In this document: one piece after another, positions 45,661-56,600 of the stretch
Layout of the letters: every line of letters begins with the position of its first letter
Position numbering within the stretch: the stretch's first letter is position 1
From: Adiantum capillus-veneris
Lineage: Eukaryota; Streptophyta; Polypodiopsida; Polypodiales; Pteridaceae
Direction: 5' to 3'
Assembly (NCBI GenBank): GCA_014529385.2
Contig: CM043952.1
Location: forward strand, 61,582,119-61,646,118
DNA: 64,000 bases
Notes under the pieces: generated by a model
The model's input: the letters and a program-made list of their open reading frames with translations, nothing else
Told to the model about the DNA's origin: nothing
Database searches by the model: none
Position numbers and translations under genes: made by a program

Positions 45661-46480
45661 TAACCTCTGCAAATGAAGGCTTTATCATGAATTTTCCAAG
45701 GTTTGAAGATAACGTAGCTTCATCGACACGCGTTACTTCGCCATGCTGATCGCTTCTTCTACCGGTGCTGTAAAGAGGTGAATGTCAACTTCTCCAAGCT
45801 TCAACCTTGCTTTACAAGCTTATCCCTTCTCTAACTTTTCTCATCATATATCTCACCATTTGGTGAATGATTTTGTAAATATTTTTTAGTGATAATTACT
45901 AACTACTAACCACTAACCTTATTGTAAAATGCACCCTCTACTAGAGTAGGCACTCCCAAATTATTCACTCAATCCTCTCTCCTTTCATCCTCAAAAATTC
46001 TCTTCCCTTGAGCCCACATCCATGTGACTCAAAGGACAAGAGAGACCCACCCTCATTAAAAATATATATATATATATATGCATAATCTTTTATTCCTTCA
46101 AATAAACTTGTTAGGCCTAATCCAAATCGGGGCTTCTAAAACCTATAAATAGAGCCCTTCTCTCCCTTGTAAATCATCACATGATCACACTACACCACAC
46201 CATTCTCAACACATAACACACCACTCTTCAAGCCTAGTTGTGTAGAGTGTGTGCATTGTGAGTGCTCTATTCCATCACTACACATAGGTGCATGGAGAAG
46301 CTTGAAGTTAGTTATGCCATCTAGAGGAGTGGAGTGATACTATACTCTCCAATCACACTTGTAGCCTACTCTTGTCCATAAATAAGATTCATAGTTTTGG
46401 GTGCAATTGTATGCTGCAACTACGACTCTTCTCTCCAAATTGACTTGATAAGTTGGCTCATCAGGTGGTTGAAGGTATAT
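45661..46480 (+). other. Non-coding stretch with a TATA-like promoter
   Basis: It includes (TA)n at about 46063-46079 and a good TATA box (tataaata, 46144-46151) followed by a pyrimidine-rich start region. It looks like part of a plus-strand LTR or promoter but has no second copy in the window. Confidence 0.35.
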
Positions 46481-46981
46481 TGTCCTTGAAGTTTTTGTGC
46501 CATTTCATGCTTGGTGGTTTGAGGGCTTGTTGAATTGTTTGCGTAAAAGGTCAATTGTAAGAGGGTGCTCGGTGAGAGGGCTCCCGTGACCCTAAGACAA
46601 TTTGTGTATTGGCAACAAGGTCAAGTTTTGTGTTGTCTCTCTATTTCTCATCAAGCTTTGTGTGCATCTAGTCTTTAAGGCTAAGACTGAGTTGCTCAAG
46701 TTGATTTGTGCTCTTTACCTCTCTCTGGTGTGGTGAATGTTTGTGTTTGGTGTGTGTGGCTATCTTGCATTCCCCTCTCTTTGTGCGTTTGAGTACAAGG
46801 AGATATCACGTGCGTCCTAGTTCGCATCTACAACTAGGTGGTGCCCCTTTTCTTGTTTGGTTTCTGGCTGTGGGTTGTTGTTGTCTCTGATTGTGTTTGC
46901 CCCAGCCCCAATTGAGCAGCACGGGAGCCTCAAAGGGTGTTTAGAGGCCGCTCTTCTTGTTGCCCGCCCCGGACCGCCTCA
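46481..46981 (+). repeat. Left LTR of the gag-only element
   Basis: 501 bp, ends GACCGCCTCA. Open frames inside are repeated in the right LTR and are not genes. Confidence 0.85.
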
Positions 46982-46984
46982 AAT

Positions 46985-46996
46985 TGGTGCCCCCAC
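46985..46996 (+). promoter_or_regulatory. Candidate primer-binding site
   Basis: TGGTGCCCCCAC three bases after the LTR. It starts with the required TGG, but I cannot name the matching tRNA. Confidence 0.45.
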
Positions 46997-47295
46997 GGAG
47001 GAACGACTTTGTGCTTATTGTTGTTGTATTGAATGAATGCTTGAATTTCAGCATAATCAAGTAGATTATATGAATCATGAAAACTTGTATGACCGAGTTT
47101 AAATTCAAGGCAACAGAAATTGATCTAGAATATGGTTTGGATTATGCATAACATAAGAAAGGAAGAAAACATTTTCACATAAGAATCTAGAATTCATGCT
47201 GAAAGACCTTTCAAAACTTTGTGTAGTTAGTTGATGTCATGAGAGAAAATGATTGCTTGGAACTAATCTTTGTGTGGTTCTAGCATTGAGAGACT

Positions 47296-48264
47296 ATGAC
47301 ACACTATACCTTTGATGATATTCCAATCTTCTTCGGAAATCTAGAAGAAGATGTTGATGATTTTATTGCTGATTTTAAAATGGTTTGTCGTATCCTTGGT
47401 AAAAGGGATGACATTGAAAAAGGGGATTTTCTATTGCTATGCCTTAGAGGCAACGCTGAGCAATGGTTTTGGAGTATGTCTTCTCAGATTGAAGATGGAT
47501 ATACCCAAATTTCCAAAGCTTTGAAGACCAGATTCTCTAAATTTCCAACAACAGAGACAGCATGGGCTTCATTAGGGAAACTTCAATAACATGGTGAAGA
47601 CTACTATGCTTATGAGGATATTTTTTCTCGTCAATGGAGAGGATGTGGGTTTAGTGCTACATTTCCAGATTATGTAAAAATGGAGCAATTTATTTCGGGT
47701 TTGTCTCCTTTCCTAAAGACTAAGGTTACTTGTAGTGGACCCTCTACCTTTGAAGAAGCGGTCATTATTGCCCGAAGGAAGTTTCACAAGTACTTCTACA
47801 TCACAAATGGTTTCCATCATGCTGGAAGAACCAACCACCATGAAAGTGTTTCTATCAAGGAGTCATCTCCTTTGCCATACTTGTCTCCTTGTACTCTGAC
47901 AAATGTTGAAGAAGTTACTTACATGCCAACTGATTATTCAAGTGCTAAAGTGTGTGGCCAAGATTCAAATGTGGAATCTCTTTCTTCTACCTTTATCACA
48001 AGCATGCAAAATTCGACACAAGATATCTCAAATGGCATTGATGATTCAATAATGGATACATCCAACCTTTTGGCGGAGGATCAATTTCTAGTCCGAGCAG
48101 ACGAAGCTTTTGTGCAACATGACTCTATGGAGAATGAAGACCTTGAAGGTAACCTTGATCTCATGGAATGTTCTGAGAGTGTATCTTGTTTAAAAGAAGA
48201 GAGTGAAGAAGAAGATGAAATCATAGGTGGGGAGATTGTCCTTGAAATCATATATTGTCCTTGA
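47296..48264 (+). pseudogene. Gag protein of the gag-only element, one in-frame stop
   Basis: One frame of 323 codons is broken only by TAA at 47587-47589, where a Gln codon (CAA) would fit. The first half reads DDIPIFFGNLEEDVDDFIAD and LLCLRGNAEQWFWSM, the start of a Ty3/gypsy-type gag core. The second half contains MEQFISGLSPFLKTKV and FEEAVIIARRKFHKYF, the end of the core. A long acidic tail (EESEEEDEIIGGE) replaces the usual zinc knuckle and protease. It ends inside the right LTR. Gag forms the particle that packages element RNA; enzymes must come from elsewhere. Confidence 0.75.
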
Positions 48265-48756
48265 AGTTTTTGTGCCATTTCATGCTTGGTGGTTTGAGGG
48301 CTTGTTGAATTGTTTGCCTAAAAGGTCAATTGTAAAAGGGTGCTCGGTGAGAGGGCTCCCGTGACCCTAAGACAATTTGTGTATTGGCAACAAGGTCAAG
48401 TTTTGTGTTGTCTCTCTATTTCTCATCAAGCTTTGTGTGCATCTAGTCTTTAAGGCTAGGACTGAGTTGCTCAAGTTGATTTGTGCTCTTTACCTCTCTC
48501 TGGTGTGGTGAATGTTTGTGTTTGGTGTGTGTGGCTATCTTGCATTCCCCTCTCTTTGTGCGTTTGAGTACAAGGAGATATCACGTGCGTCCTAGTTCGC
48601 ATCTACAACTAGGTGATGCCCCTTTTCTTGTTTGGTTTCTGGCTGTGGGTTGTTGTTGTCTTTGATTGTGCTTGCCCCAGCCCCAATTGAGCAGCACGGG
48701 AGCCTCGAAGGGTGTTTAGAGGCCGCTCTTCTTGTTGCCCGCCCCGGACCGCCTCA
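48256..48756 (+). repeat. Right LTR of the gag-only element
   Basis: 501 bp, about 1.4 percent different from the left LTR by eye. A degenerate palindrome copy (acataaatcacgatccatcc, 48787-48806) lies just downstream. Confidence 0.85.
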
Positions 48757-49489
48757 CTACCAAGTTCTACAGTCATCTGGGAAGGTACATAAATCACGAT
48801 CCATCCCAAAAAATGTATAGAAAACTGACACAAAACTACACGGAAAGGTTCCCTTCAAGCATAGGAACGCTCTTCCAAGGTCAAAACATTAAAAAAACAA
48901 CCATTTAAGACCTCAAATCAATGTATTTATCTCACAAACAAAATTTTGCAAACCACGACAGAATTGGGAATGATTACACTTAGATTGAAGAGCAAGAGAC
49001 AAGAAACACAATGTGCTATTCGGAATCGAATTTTGATTATTAGATAAGGAGGAGTATTTATTGCAGTTAGTAGTAGCAAGGCAGCTCTCAATCGGTGTCC
49101 AATTACTTCCAAAAATAATGATAATGTTTTTTACAAAACTAAGGGTTTTGACTTAAGAGCTTCGGACTCTTTCCCATAGCCATTCGGCCACTTACATGGC
49201 TTGTAGGCTCAGAGAGACTAAAAGGGAATGATAGATTATATTACAATTTGAGAATACTCTCATTAGTAGAATTACACTGCTTCTTTTGAAAAAATGATTT
49301 ACAACAAGGTTTGGTGTATATCCACCTTTTAAGTGACATTCCGTTGTGTCCACGAAACACTCCATTTATTCTTACACAAAGTGAAGATCTTTCTCTTCTT
49401 AATATTCCCATGTCGTTTTTGTCAATACTCACTCTCTTCCTACAAAAGTTCATACTAAAAATCTTTGTCTAGCCAAGGATAAAAACTAT
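48757..49489 (-). other. Leader-like remnant of a minus-strand retroelement
   Basis: It lies internal to the primer site at 49490-49501. The minus frame 49453-49241 (70 aa) has no recognisable domain. No gag or pol could be identified. Confidence 0.35.
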
Positions 49490-49501
49490 GCTCTGATACC
49501 A
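49490..49501 (-). promoter_or_regulatory. Primer-binding site, initiator Met tRNA (minus-strand element)
   Basis: Plus strand gctctgatacca, i.e. TGGTATCAGAGC on the minus strand, followed two bases later by an LTR-like border TGTGAGGGCTCG. Confidence 0.7.
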
Positions 49502-49503
49502 CT

Positions 49504-49930
49504 TGTGAGGGCTCGACTGCATCATCTCGAAATAAATACACCACAATTCTTGACATCCCTCCCGCTTGAGGCCGACACCAAGATAGGACTCCTCCCACTC
49601 TTTGATGCCAACTCACAGGGGTGATAACATTCACTTTTCTCTTACAAAACCCTCAACCTCAAAATATCTTTCCTTATTGCAATCAAAGTCATCATACTAG
49701 ATGTGAATTCAACCTTCCAGGGTCAACTGGTGAGAGTTCTCTAATTCATCCTTGGTTCAAGGTCACTAACACCTTTTTTTCATCTATCACCGAGCACAGC
49801 CACCGTCAGTACGTTCCCCTAAGATGAGTGTATTTACTAAGTACATGAAATCCTCGTTCCCAAGTTTGATCTCCCACTCCGTAGATCAGGATCCTTTTCC
49901 CTAGATCTTAACTTAATGGACAACATAAAA
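49504..49930 (-). repeat. Partial LTR of the minus-strand element, interrupted by copia A
   Basis: It starts TGTGAGGGCTCG beside the primer site. Copia element A is inserted at 49930/61054, so the rest of this LTR should continue to the right of 61054. Its outer border was not found. Confidence 0.5.
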
Positions 49931-50121
49931 TGTTGGGGTATAAAGCCCAATGTGGTCGCCCAGGTAAGTGGGCGGGCCGCTAGGTATGTACACATATTCT
50001 TTGTAAAAACCTAATAAGAACTCACTATGCTCTACACATTATAGTAGAGCGAGTTCACCATATCGTCGTGCTCTTCTTCTCGCACTCTCTCTCGCGTCGC
50101 ACTTCGGCTTGTACTCCTTCA
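49931..50121 (+). repeat. 5' LTR of copia A
   Basis: 191 bp, TG...CA borders. Pyrimidine-rich near the end (cttcttctcgcactctctct). Confidence 0.95.
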
Positions 50122-50123
50122 AC

Positions 50124-50135
50124 TGGTATCAGAGC
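50124..50135 (+). promoter_or_regulatory. Primer-binding site of copia A
   Basis: TGGTATCAGAGC, perfect initiator-Met complement. Confidence 0.92.
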
Positions 50136-50635
50136 TCAGATCGAGGCTCGGGGCAGCTTTTGCAGGTAGCTAGAGTCACCTGCTCAGATTGGAGTGAGAT
50201 TCGACAGGCGAAGACACGGCCCCAATTCCTATGGGTGAGTCCGAAGGGCTCGGTGTTCTAAGAATTTCATTATAAGGTCATCTCGGCCACCATTCGGCTT
50301 CGACAAAGATCTGTGCAGGCCATTTTCGACTACGTGGTCTCGGCGGGTGCAAATCCGACTCTGCAATTTTGGGGTTTTGGCCTACAACTGCAAGTGTTGA
50401 GGATATCTGCACTTCCAGAGTGCTGATTTGTGGCTATCTACACAACGAAGAACGGCTTACAGCTCTTGGAGGCGTGTCACATATGACACGGGCGCACCAA
50501 CACACAGACTGTAGGCGACATCCACCCGTTCATCAGGTAGCTTGTGTTTGCTGCTTGATATTCCAGATTTCATCCTGACATTGTAGGTACTTCCACATGG
50601 GATGTATTGTCAGAGATGATGTATGTCTGTTGAGG

Positions 50636-50680
50636 GTTTGCTGGCTGTGAGTCACGCAGCAAACAACCGCCGCAGCGGTT
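50636..50680 (+). other. Paired leader hairpins of copia A
   Basis: Hairpin 1: GTTTGCTG (50636-50643) pairs with CAGCAAAC (50657-50664), loop containing TGTGAGTCACG. Hairpin 2 follows at once: AACCGC (50665-50670), loop CGCA, GCGGTT (50675-50680). The same pair occurs in copia B with matched changes in the stems and unchanged loops. It lies 557 nt before the gag start. Confidence 0.8.
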
Positions 50681-51236
50681 ACAGCATATAGTGGGAAATT
50701 TGTGGATGTATGACTTTGTGTGAAGTCTATGTACTGTCAGATTTATTGCAGCCTTTGTTGAGGGTCGAGTGAGGTTTTATTGAGCTGGGGGATTCTCGAA
50801 TGTTGAGATCCTTTCGGTGATACAGATCTTGGAGCGATCCCTCGAGCACCCTTAGATAGGCAGCTAGGATGTATTGACTGTGAGTTAGACAGTTGGGATT
50901 GCATCTTTGCTTTACTGCCGTTGAGGCATTGTCATAGTCTATGCTTACAGGACAGTGACAGGACAGTGAGAGACAGTACAGGTGCAGGACAGGTTTACCC
51001 ACAGCTTACAGTGTTAGAGAGACAGTGGTTTTTTGAGCTGTTTTTGGTCTGTTTTTTAGTACACCAAAGCTATTTAACAAAGGAGACTCTGCCGAAATTT
51101 CTGCAGAATCTGAAGCTTTATTGGTTCATTTGACAGGTTGATATTGGTTCAGAGGTCAGTTTACAGGAGAAACTCTGCCGAATTTTTCCCAGGAAAGTAA
51201 ACTACTGTGAAGCGTAGCTATGGCTGAAGCGTAGCT

Positions 51237-52398
51237 ATGGCTGGATCACAGGACACTGCTCTTTACAATATCAAGAAGCTGGATGGAACCAATTTCCCAT
51301 TGTGGAAGAAGCAGATTTGGCATGTGTTGGTACAAAAGAAGCAAATAAAACCTATAAAGCTCAAGGAGATAAAACCACAAGATATGGACGAAGATGAATG
51401 GAGCGAAATGGATGAATTGGCCCTTTCTACCATTCTGCTGACTTTGGCAGAAAGCATTTACTTCAATGTAGCAGGCGAGATGTCAGCTTATCAAGCATGG
51501 ACAAAGCTGAGTGACCTTTTGAGAAGCAGAGTGCAGCTTCATAGGTATACTGGCTTAAGACGCTTGTTGACTTGAAGATGAAAGAAGGGACACCTATGTC
51601 CAATCATCTGAATGAATTCAACACCATCCACAGTCAATTGTCAGCTCAAGGTGTCAAGTTTGATGAACCTGTTAGAGCTATGTTCCTGTTGATCACATTG
51701 CCGGAAAGTTGGGACACTTTTCGCACAGCTTTGAGTAATTCTGCACCTCCATATGGTTTGACCATAGCACGTGTAGAAGGCAGTCTGCTTACTGAAGAAA
51801 CCAACAGAAAGACAATGGACAAAGGCAAAGGAACAGCCTTAGTTGTCAAGGGAAGGACCAAAGAAAAGTACAAAGGTGGAAAGAGGGATCAGTCTCGTAG
51901 CAAGTCCCGCAGTGCTAAAGGCAAGAGTGACATAGAATGCTACCATTGTGGCAAGAAGGGTCGCATGAAAAGAGACTGTAGAGAATGGAAAGCAGAAAAA
52001 GGCAAAGAGAAAGCAGAAGACCATGGTGAGAAGAAAAATTCCTCAGTGAAGATTCAAGAAATAAATGTGACAAACACTGTTGCAGAGGATGACAGTCTAG
52101 TGTCAGGAGATATCTACTTCTTGAAAAATACAATGGACTCAGCTCTTCTTACAACATCTGATGGAAATGCACTGAGTGACTGGATTATAGACTCAGGGGC
52201 ATCACTTCATGTGTCTCCAAACAAGGAGTGGTTTACCTCTTATGTGACCACTAAAGATCATGTTCGGCTAGGCAATGGGCAGACATGTGAGATCTTAGGT
52301 TTTGGAGATGTTCAATTGAAGTTTCAGAATGGCTCTTCTTTCAGGCTGAAGAATGTGAGACATGTTCCCGCAATTACAAAGAGCTTGATCAGCACAGG
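51237..52398 (+). pseudogene. Copia A gag and protease, first part
   Basis: Start ATG 51237 (MAGSQDTALYNIKKLDG), aligned with MASSHSETLYNIKKLDG of element B. A 1-base deletion near 51525 and a TAG near 51541 break the gag core. From 51572 the frame is open through a basic segment, the knuckle CYHCGKKGRMKRDC (third His ligand position replaced by Arg) and the protease site DWIIDSGASLHVSP, up to LISTG, where B is inserted. A 17-bp tandem duplication just before the start creates an extra upstream ATG with a very short frame. Confidence 0.9.
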
Positions 52399-52615
52399 TG
52401 TTGGGATTAAAGCCCAAGTGGCCTCTTATGCGGATATGGCCGGCCGCCCGCCTAACTCACTTGCCTCTAACTCTTTGTATATACTAACATATTCTTTGTG
52501 AATACTAAGGATTTGGGAGATAACCCTTCTAACAGATCTCTGTGTACTGTGTACTGTGTAAGATCACTGTGTGTGTGAGAGAGAGAGTCGACCCACGCTC
52601 CGCTCCGCGACTTCA
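52399..52615 (+). repeat. 5' LTR of copia B
   Basis: Begins TGTTGGGATTAAAGCCC, ends GCGACTTCA. A (GT)n/(GA)n stretch precedes the end. Confidence 0.97.
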
Positions 52616-52617
52616 AT

Positions 52618-52629
52618 TGGTATCAGAGC
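52618..52629 (+). promoter_or_regulatory. Primer-binding site of copia B
   Basis: TGGTATCAGAGC, perfect initiator-Met complement. Confidence 0.93.
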
Positions 52630-53072
52630 CTTGGTTCAGTGCGGATTTGCGCAATCGCGCGCGCGCGCACTTTTCCGGCAGATTCTGGATCCGGAGTTCG
52701 AAAATTCACACTCGGCGTTCCGGGAGCGTTTCCACCAGGCCACGTGGAGTTTTACCCCCCTTTCGAAGCCGTTTATGCCCTCAGAATTTCGTTCTGAGCA
52801 CTACAGCAGAAGATAGATTTCAGCCACAAAGAAATCCGTCTTGTGTAGATTGGCAAGCAAGAGGTGGTCGACATCAATATCGACATCGACATACATCACT
52901 TATTCGTCTTCAGAGCATCATCTATAGACCAGGTACACATATATATCATCAGATATATATATTGCAGTCTGCATTGCTACTTCTTGTGCTTGCCAGGTTC
53001 CAGGGGAGGTGTGGCCATACGACGGCTTGACACCACTGGCATGTATTGCAGATTGATGTACTGTGATTGTGG

Positions 53073-53119
53073 GTCTGCTAGTTGTGAGTCACGCTAGCAG
53101 ACAGACCGCCGCAGCGGTC
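53073..53119 (+). other. Paired leader hairpins of copia B
   Basis: Hairpin 1: GTCTGCTAG (53073-53081) pairs with CTAGCAGAC (53094-53102), loop TTGTGAGTCACG. Hairpin 2: GACCGC (53104-53109), loop CGCA, GCGGTC (53114-53119). Against copia A, three base pairs differ on both sides (C-G/T-A, A-T/G-C, G-C/A-T). The pair lies 564 nt before the gag start. Confidence 0.8.
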
Positions 53120-53682
53120 ATAGGACAGTGATTGGTCTATTATAGGATGTATGCTAGTTCTGGGCAGTTTGCTGAGCCATCTGAGAGGGTCGTGTGTGAG
53201 GTTTTTTTGAAGCCAAGCACTGGGGGCTGGGTTACCCAGTGTGAGGTGGATTAGGTTGCTGGAGTTCCCCTCTACACGCATCCTCTTCGGCGACTTTTAT
53301 CCCTTAGGATGTATGACTTTGTGTAGACACTGGATTGCATCTTATGCGTCAGGCCGTTGAGGCATTGTTCAGAGTTCAGTCTTGAGACAGATACAGGTTC
53401 TGTCATCGCCCAGAGAGGAGATAGTGTATGCTTACAGGACAGCATATTACAGGGATTTTTTAGATTTGTCATTGGTCAGCTATTTATGATTGTTTCTTGA
53501 GCTATCTTTTGGTTCCCAGAGCTCAGGTTACAGGGGAGACTCTGTCAAAAATTTTCAAAATACTGACAGTTCCTGAGGAGAGGTGTTCAGCTTGTTGATT
53601 ACAGCTTGTTTACTGTGTACAGAGGCCAGTTTACAGGGGAAACTCTGCCGGATTTTTCTCAGGAGTAAACAGTTTGGCAAAT

Positions 53683-56600
53683 ATGGCATCTTCTCACAGT
53701 GAGACTCTTTACAACATAAAGAAGCTGGATGGCACAAACTTTCCATTCTGGAAGAAGCAGATTTGGCAGGTTTTGGTGCAGAAAAAACAAGTGAAGCCAC
53801 TGAAGCTCAAAGGGGAGAGACCAGAATTTATGGCTGAAGATGAGTGGGAAGAGCTTGACGAGTTAGCTTGTTCCACAATCATGCTGACACTGGCAGAAAA
53901 TGTTTACTTCAATGTAGCAGAAGAGACTACAGCGTATGGCGTATGGCAAAAGCTATGTGATATGTACGAGAAACAAAGTGCTGCTTCTCAGATTTACTGG
54001 CTCAAGAAATTGGTGGATTTGAAGATGAAGGAAGGGACAGCCATGTCAAATCATCTGAATGAATTTCACTCAATTTTCAGCCAGTTAACAGCACAGGAGA
54101 TAGTCTTTCCAGATTCAGTGAAGGCTATGTTTCTCTTAATCACTTTGCCAGACAGTTGGGATACTTTTCGTACAGCGTTAAGTAATTCTGTCGCGCCAGA
54201 AGGTCTTACGAGTGCTAATGTAGAAGGCAGCTTGCTCACAGAGGAAGTGAACAGGAAGAACATTGACAAAGGCAAAGGCAATAGTGCTTTGGTCGTTCGA
54301 GGGAGACAACAGTTTAAAGAAAAGAAGGGTAAGAAGGCACAAAACCGAAGTAAGTCTCGTGATTCGAAGTCAAAGGATGACATAGAATGCTACCATTGTG
54401 GCAAGAAGGGTCACATGAAGCGAGACTGTACGAAGTGGAAACAAGAAAAAGGCAAAACAAAGAGTTCTGAGCAAGATGAAAAGAAGAGTTCAGTGAAGAT
54501 TGAAGAGGTGAATGTCACGAGATCTGGTTCAGACAGTGATTCTGGTATAGCAGCTGGTGACATCTTCCTTACAAGCAATCTTGATTCTGTTTTCTTGACT
54601 GCAGAGGATGGACATGCTATGAGTGATTGGATTATCGACTCAGGGGCATCTTTACATGTTTCTCCGCACAAAGAGTGGTTTACATCATATGTGGCTACTA
54701 AAGATTATGTCAGACTTGGCAATGAGCAGGTTTGTGACATACTTGGAGTGGGAGATGTGCAGTTGAAGTTTCAGAATGGCTCTTCTTTATGGCTCAAGAA
54801 TGTCAGACATGTTCCAGCAATCCGAAAGAGCTTGATTAGTACAGGGAAGTTGGATGATGCGGGTTATGTGACAGTCTTTGGGAACAGCACTTGGAAGATC
54901 TCCAAAGGTTCGATGACTGTAGCACATGGCAGCAAGTCAGGAACTCTGTACACTTTACATGTTTCAGAGGTTAAAAACCATGTAATTAATGTGATTGAGC
55001 AGCCAAGTGTGTCACTGTGGCATCGTAGGTTGGGACATATGTCAAAAAGAGGAATGGAAATACTTTCTCATTATGGTTATTTGCCTGGATTTTCATTTCA
55101 AGATTTCGAGTTTTGTGAGCATTGTGTTTATGGTAAGCAAACACAGGAACCGCACAGATCAAAGAGGAATCGTAGGGACGAACGGTTAGCTCTTGTACAC
55201 AGTGACCTATGCGGACCAATGCCTAGTTTGTCACTAGGGGGAGCAGCGTACTTTTGTACATTCATAGATGACTATTCTCGCAAAGTATGGGTTTACTTCT
55301 TGAAGCACAAGGATGAGGTGCTCAAGGTCTTTAAGACATTCTTGCAGCTGGTGGAGAATCAGAGTGGTCAGAAGCTGAAGTGCTTGAGAACTGACAATGG
55401 TGGAGAGTACGTTTCCAAAGCTTTTCAAGACTTTTGTGAAGCAAAAGGGATTAAGCGGGAACTTACTGCACCATATAATCCTTCACAGAATGGGGTTGCA
55501 GAACGTATGAATAGGACCATACAAGAGAAGGTCAGAAGCATGTTGTCAAATGCTGAGTTGCCTAATGGATTTTGGGCGGAAGCAGTGGCTACAGCAGTCC
55601 ATTTGATCAACAGGTCTCCTAGTAGGGTTCTGGATAAGAGTGCAGTGGCCGAGATGCTATGGACAGGCAAGGCACCTTCGTATAAGCATCTCAGAGTCTT
55701 TGGTTGTGAAGCTTATAGCCATATTCCTAAGGAGTTCAGAAATAAGTTAGAACCAAAGAGCAAGAAGTGTATATTTCTTGGCTACGGAGAATCGGGCGAG
55801 ATGGGTTACCGGCTTTGGGATCCTGAGTCCAGAAAGCTTATTCGTAGCAATGATGTGCATTTCAATGAAGCCAAGTTTCACGCTAAGCTAGAGAAGACAG
55901 AGGAGATCAGAAGAGTTGTCTTCAGGGAAGATGGACCTAGTGCTAGCACATCAAGACAGCATGGTCAGGCTCAGGAACAACCTATGGTGGCTAGAGAGGC
56001 AGAATCAGTTGTGGTGAGACGTTCTGAGCGTGTCTCCAAACCACCTGATCGTTATGTGCCATCTCTAAATTATGTCATGCTCACAGATTGCGGAGAACCA
56101 TCTTGTTACAAGGAAGCATTACAAGTGGTTGACTCGAAAAAATGGCAGTTGGCCATGCAGTCAGAGATGACAGCTCTGCATAAAAACCAGACATGGAAGT
56201 TGGTTAAATTACCACAGGGCAAAAAGGCTCTACCTTGTAAATGGGTTTACAGGTATAAGATCACCGCTCATGATAGTCAGCCAAAGTACAAAGCAAGGCT
56301 TGTTGCCAAGGGCTTTAAGCAAGAACAAGGCATTGACTTTGATGAAGTCTTCTCTCCAGTGGTCAAGATGACTACATTGAGATGCTTTCTTGCATTGGTT
56401 GCTATATTGGATTTGGTGTTGCATCAAATGGATGTCAAGACAGCGTTCTTGCATGGTGATTTAGATGTGGAAATTTACATGCAGCAGCCAGAAGGGTTTG
56501 TTGAGAAAGGCATGGAACATTTGGTATGCCAGTTGTTAAAGAGTCTTTATGGCTTAAAACAATCACCGAGGGCATGGTACCATAAGTTCCACCAGTTTAT

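Larger units (their letters stand above)
46481..48756 (+). mobile_element. Gag-only LTR retrotransposon
   Basis: Two 501-bp direct repeats (TGTCCTTGAAG...GACCGCCTCA, about seven differences) flank a 1.27-kb interior whose only coding content is a gag. This fits the known plant class of terminal-repeat elements with GAG only. A primer-site candidate follows the first repeat and a purine tract (ataggtggggag) precedes the second. No target duplication is seen. The identical tatat before both repeats and a local copy of ttgtccttgaa at 48236-48246 suggest that the true LTR starts a little earlier and the left end is truncated. Confidence 0.7.

Noticed and set aside
44273-45663. Several plus-strand frames of 60-100 aa
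   Set aside because: T-rich non-coding DNA giving Phe/Ser/Leu-rich peptides, overlapping in different frames, with no motif.
46708-48665. Identical 60-aa frames at 46708-46890 and 48483-48665 as a duplicated small gene
   Set aside because: Both lie in the 501-bp LTRs and are duplicated only because the LTRs are; no protein-like features.
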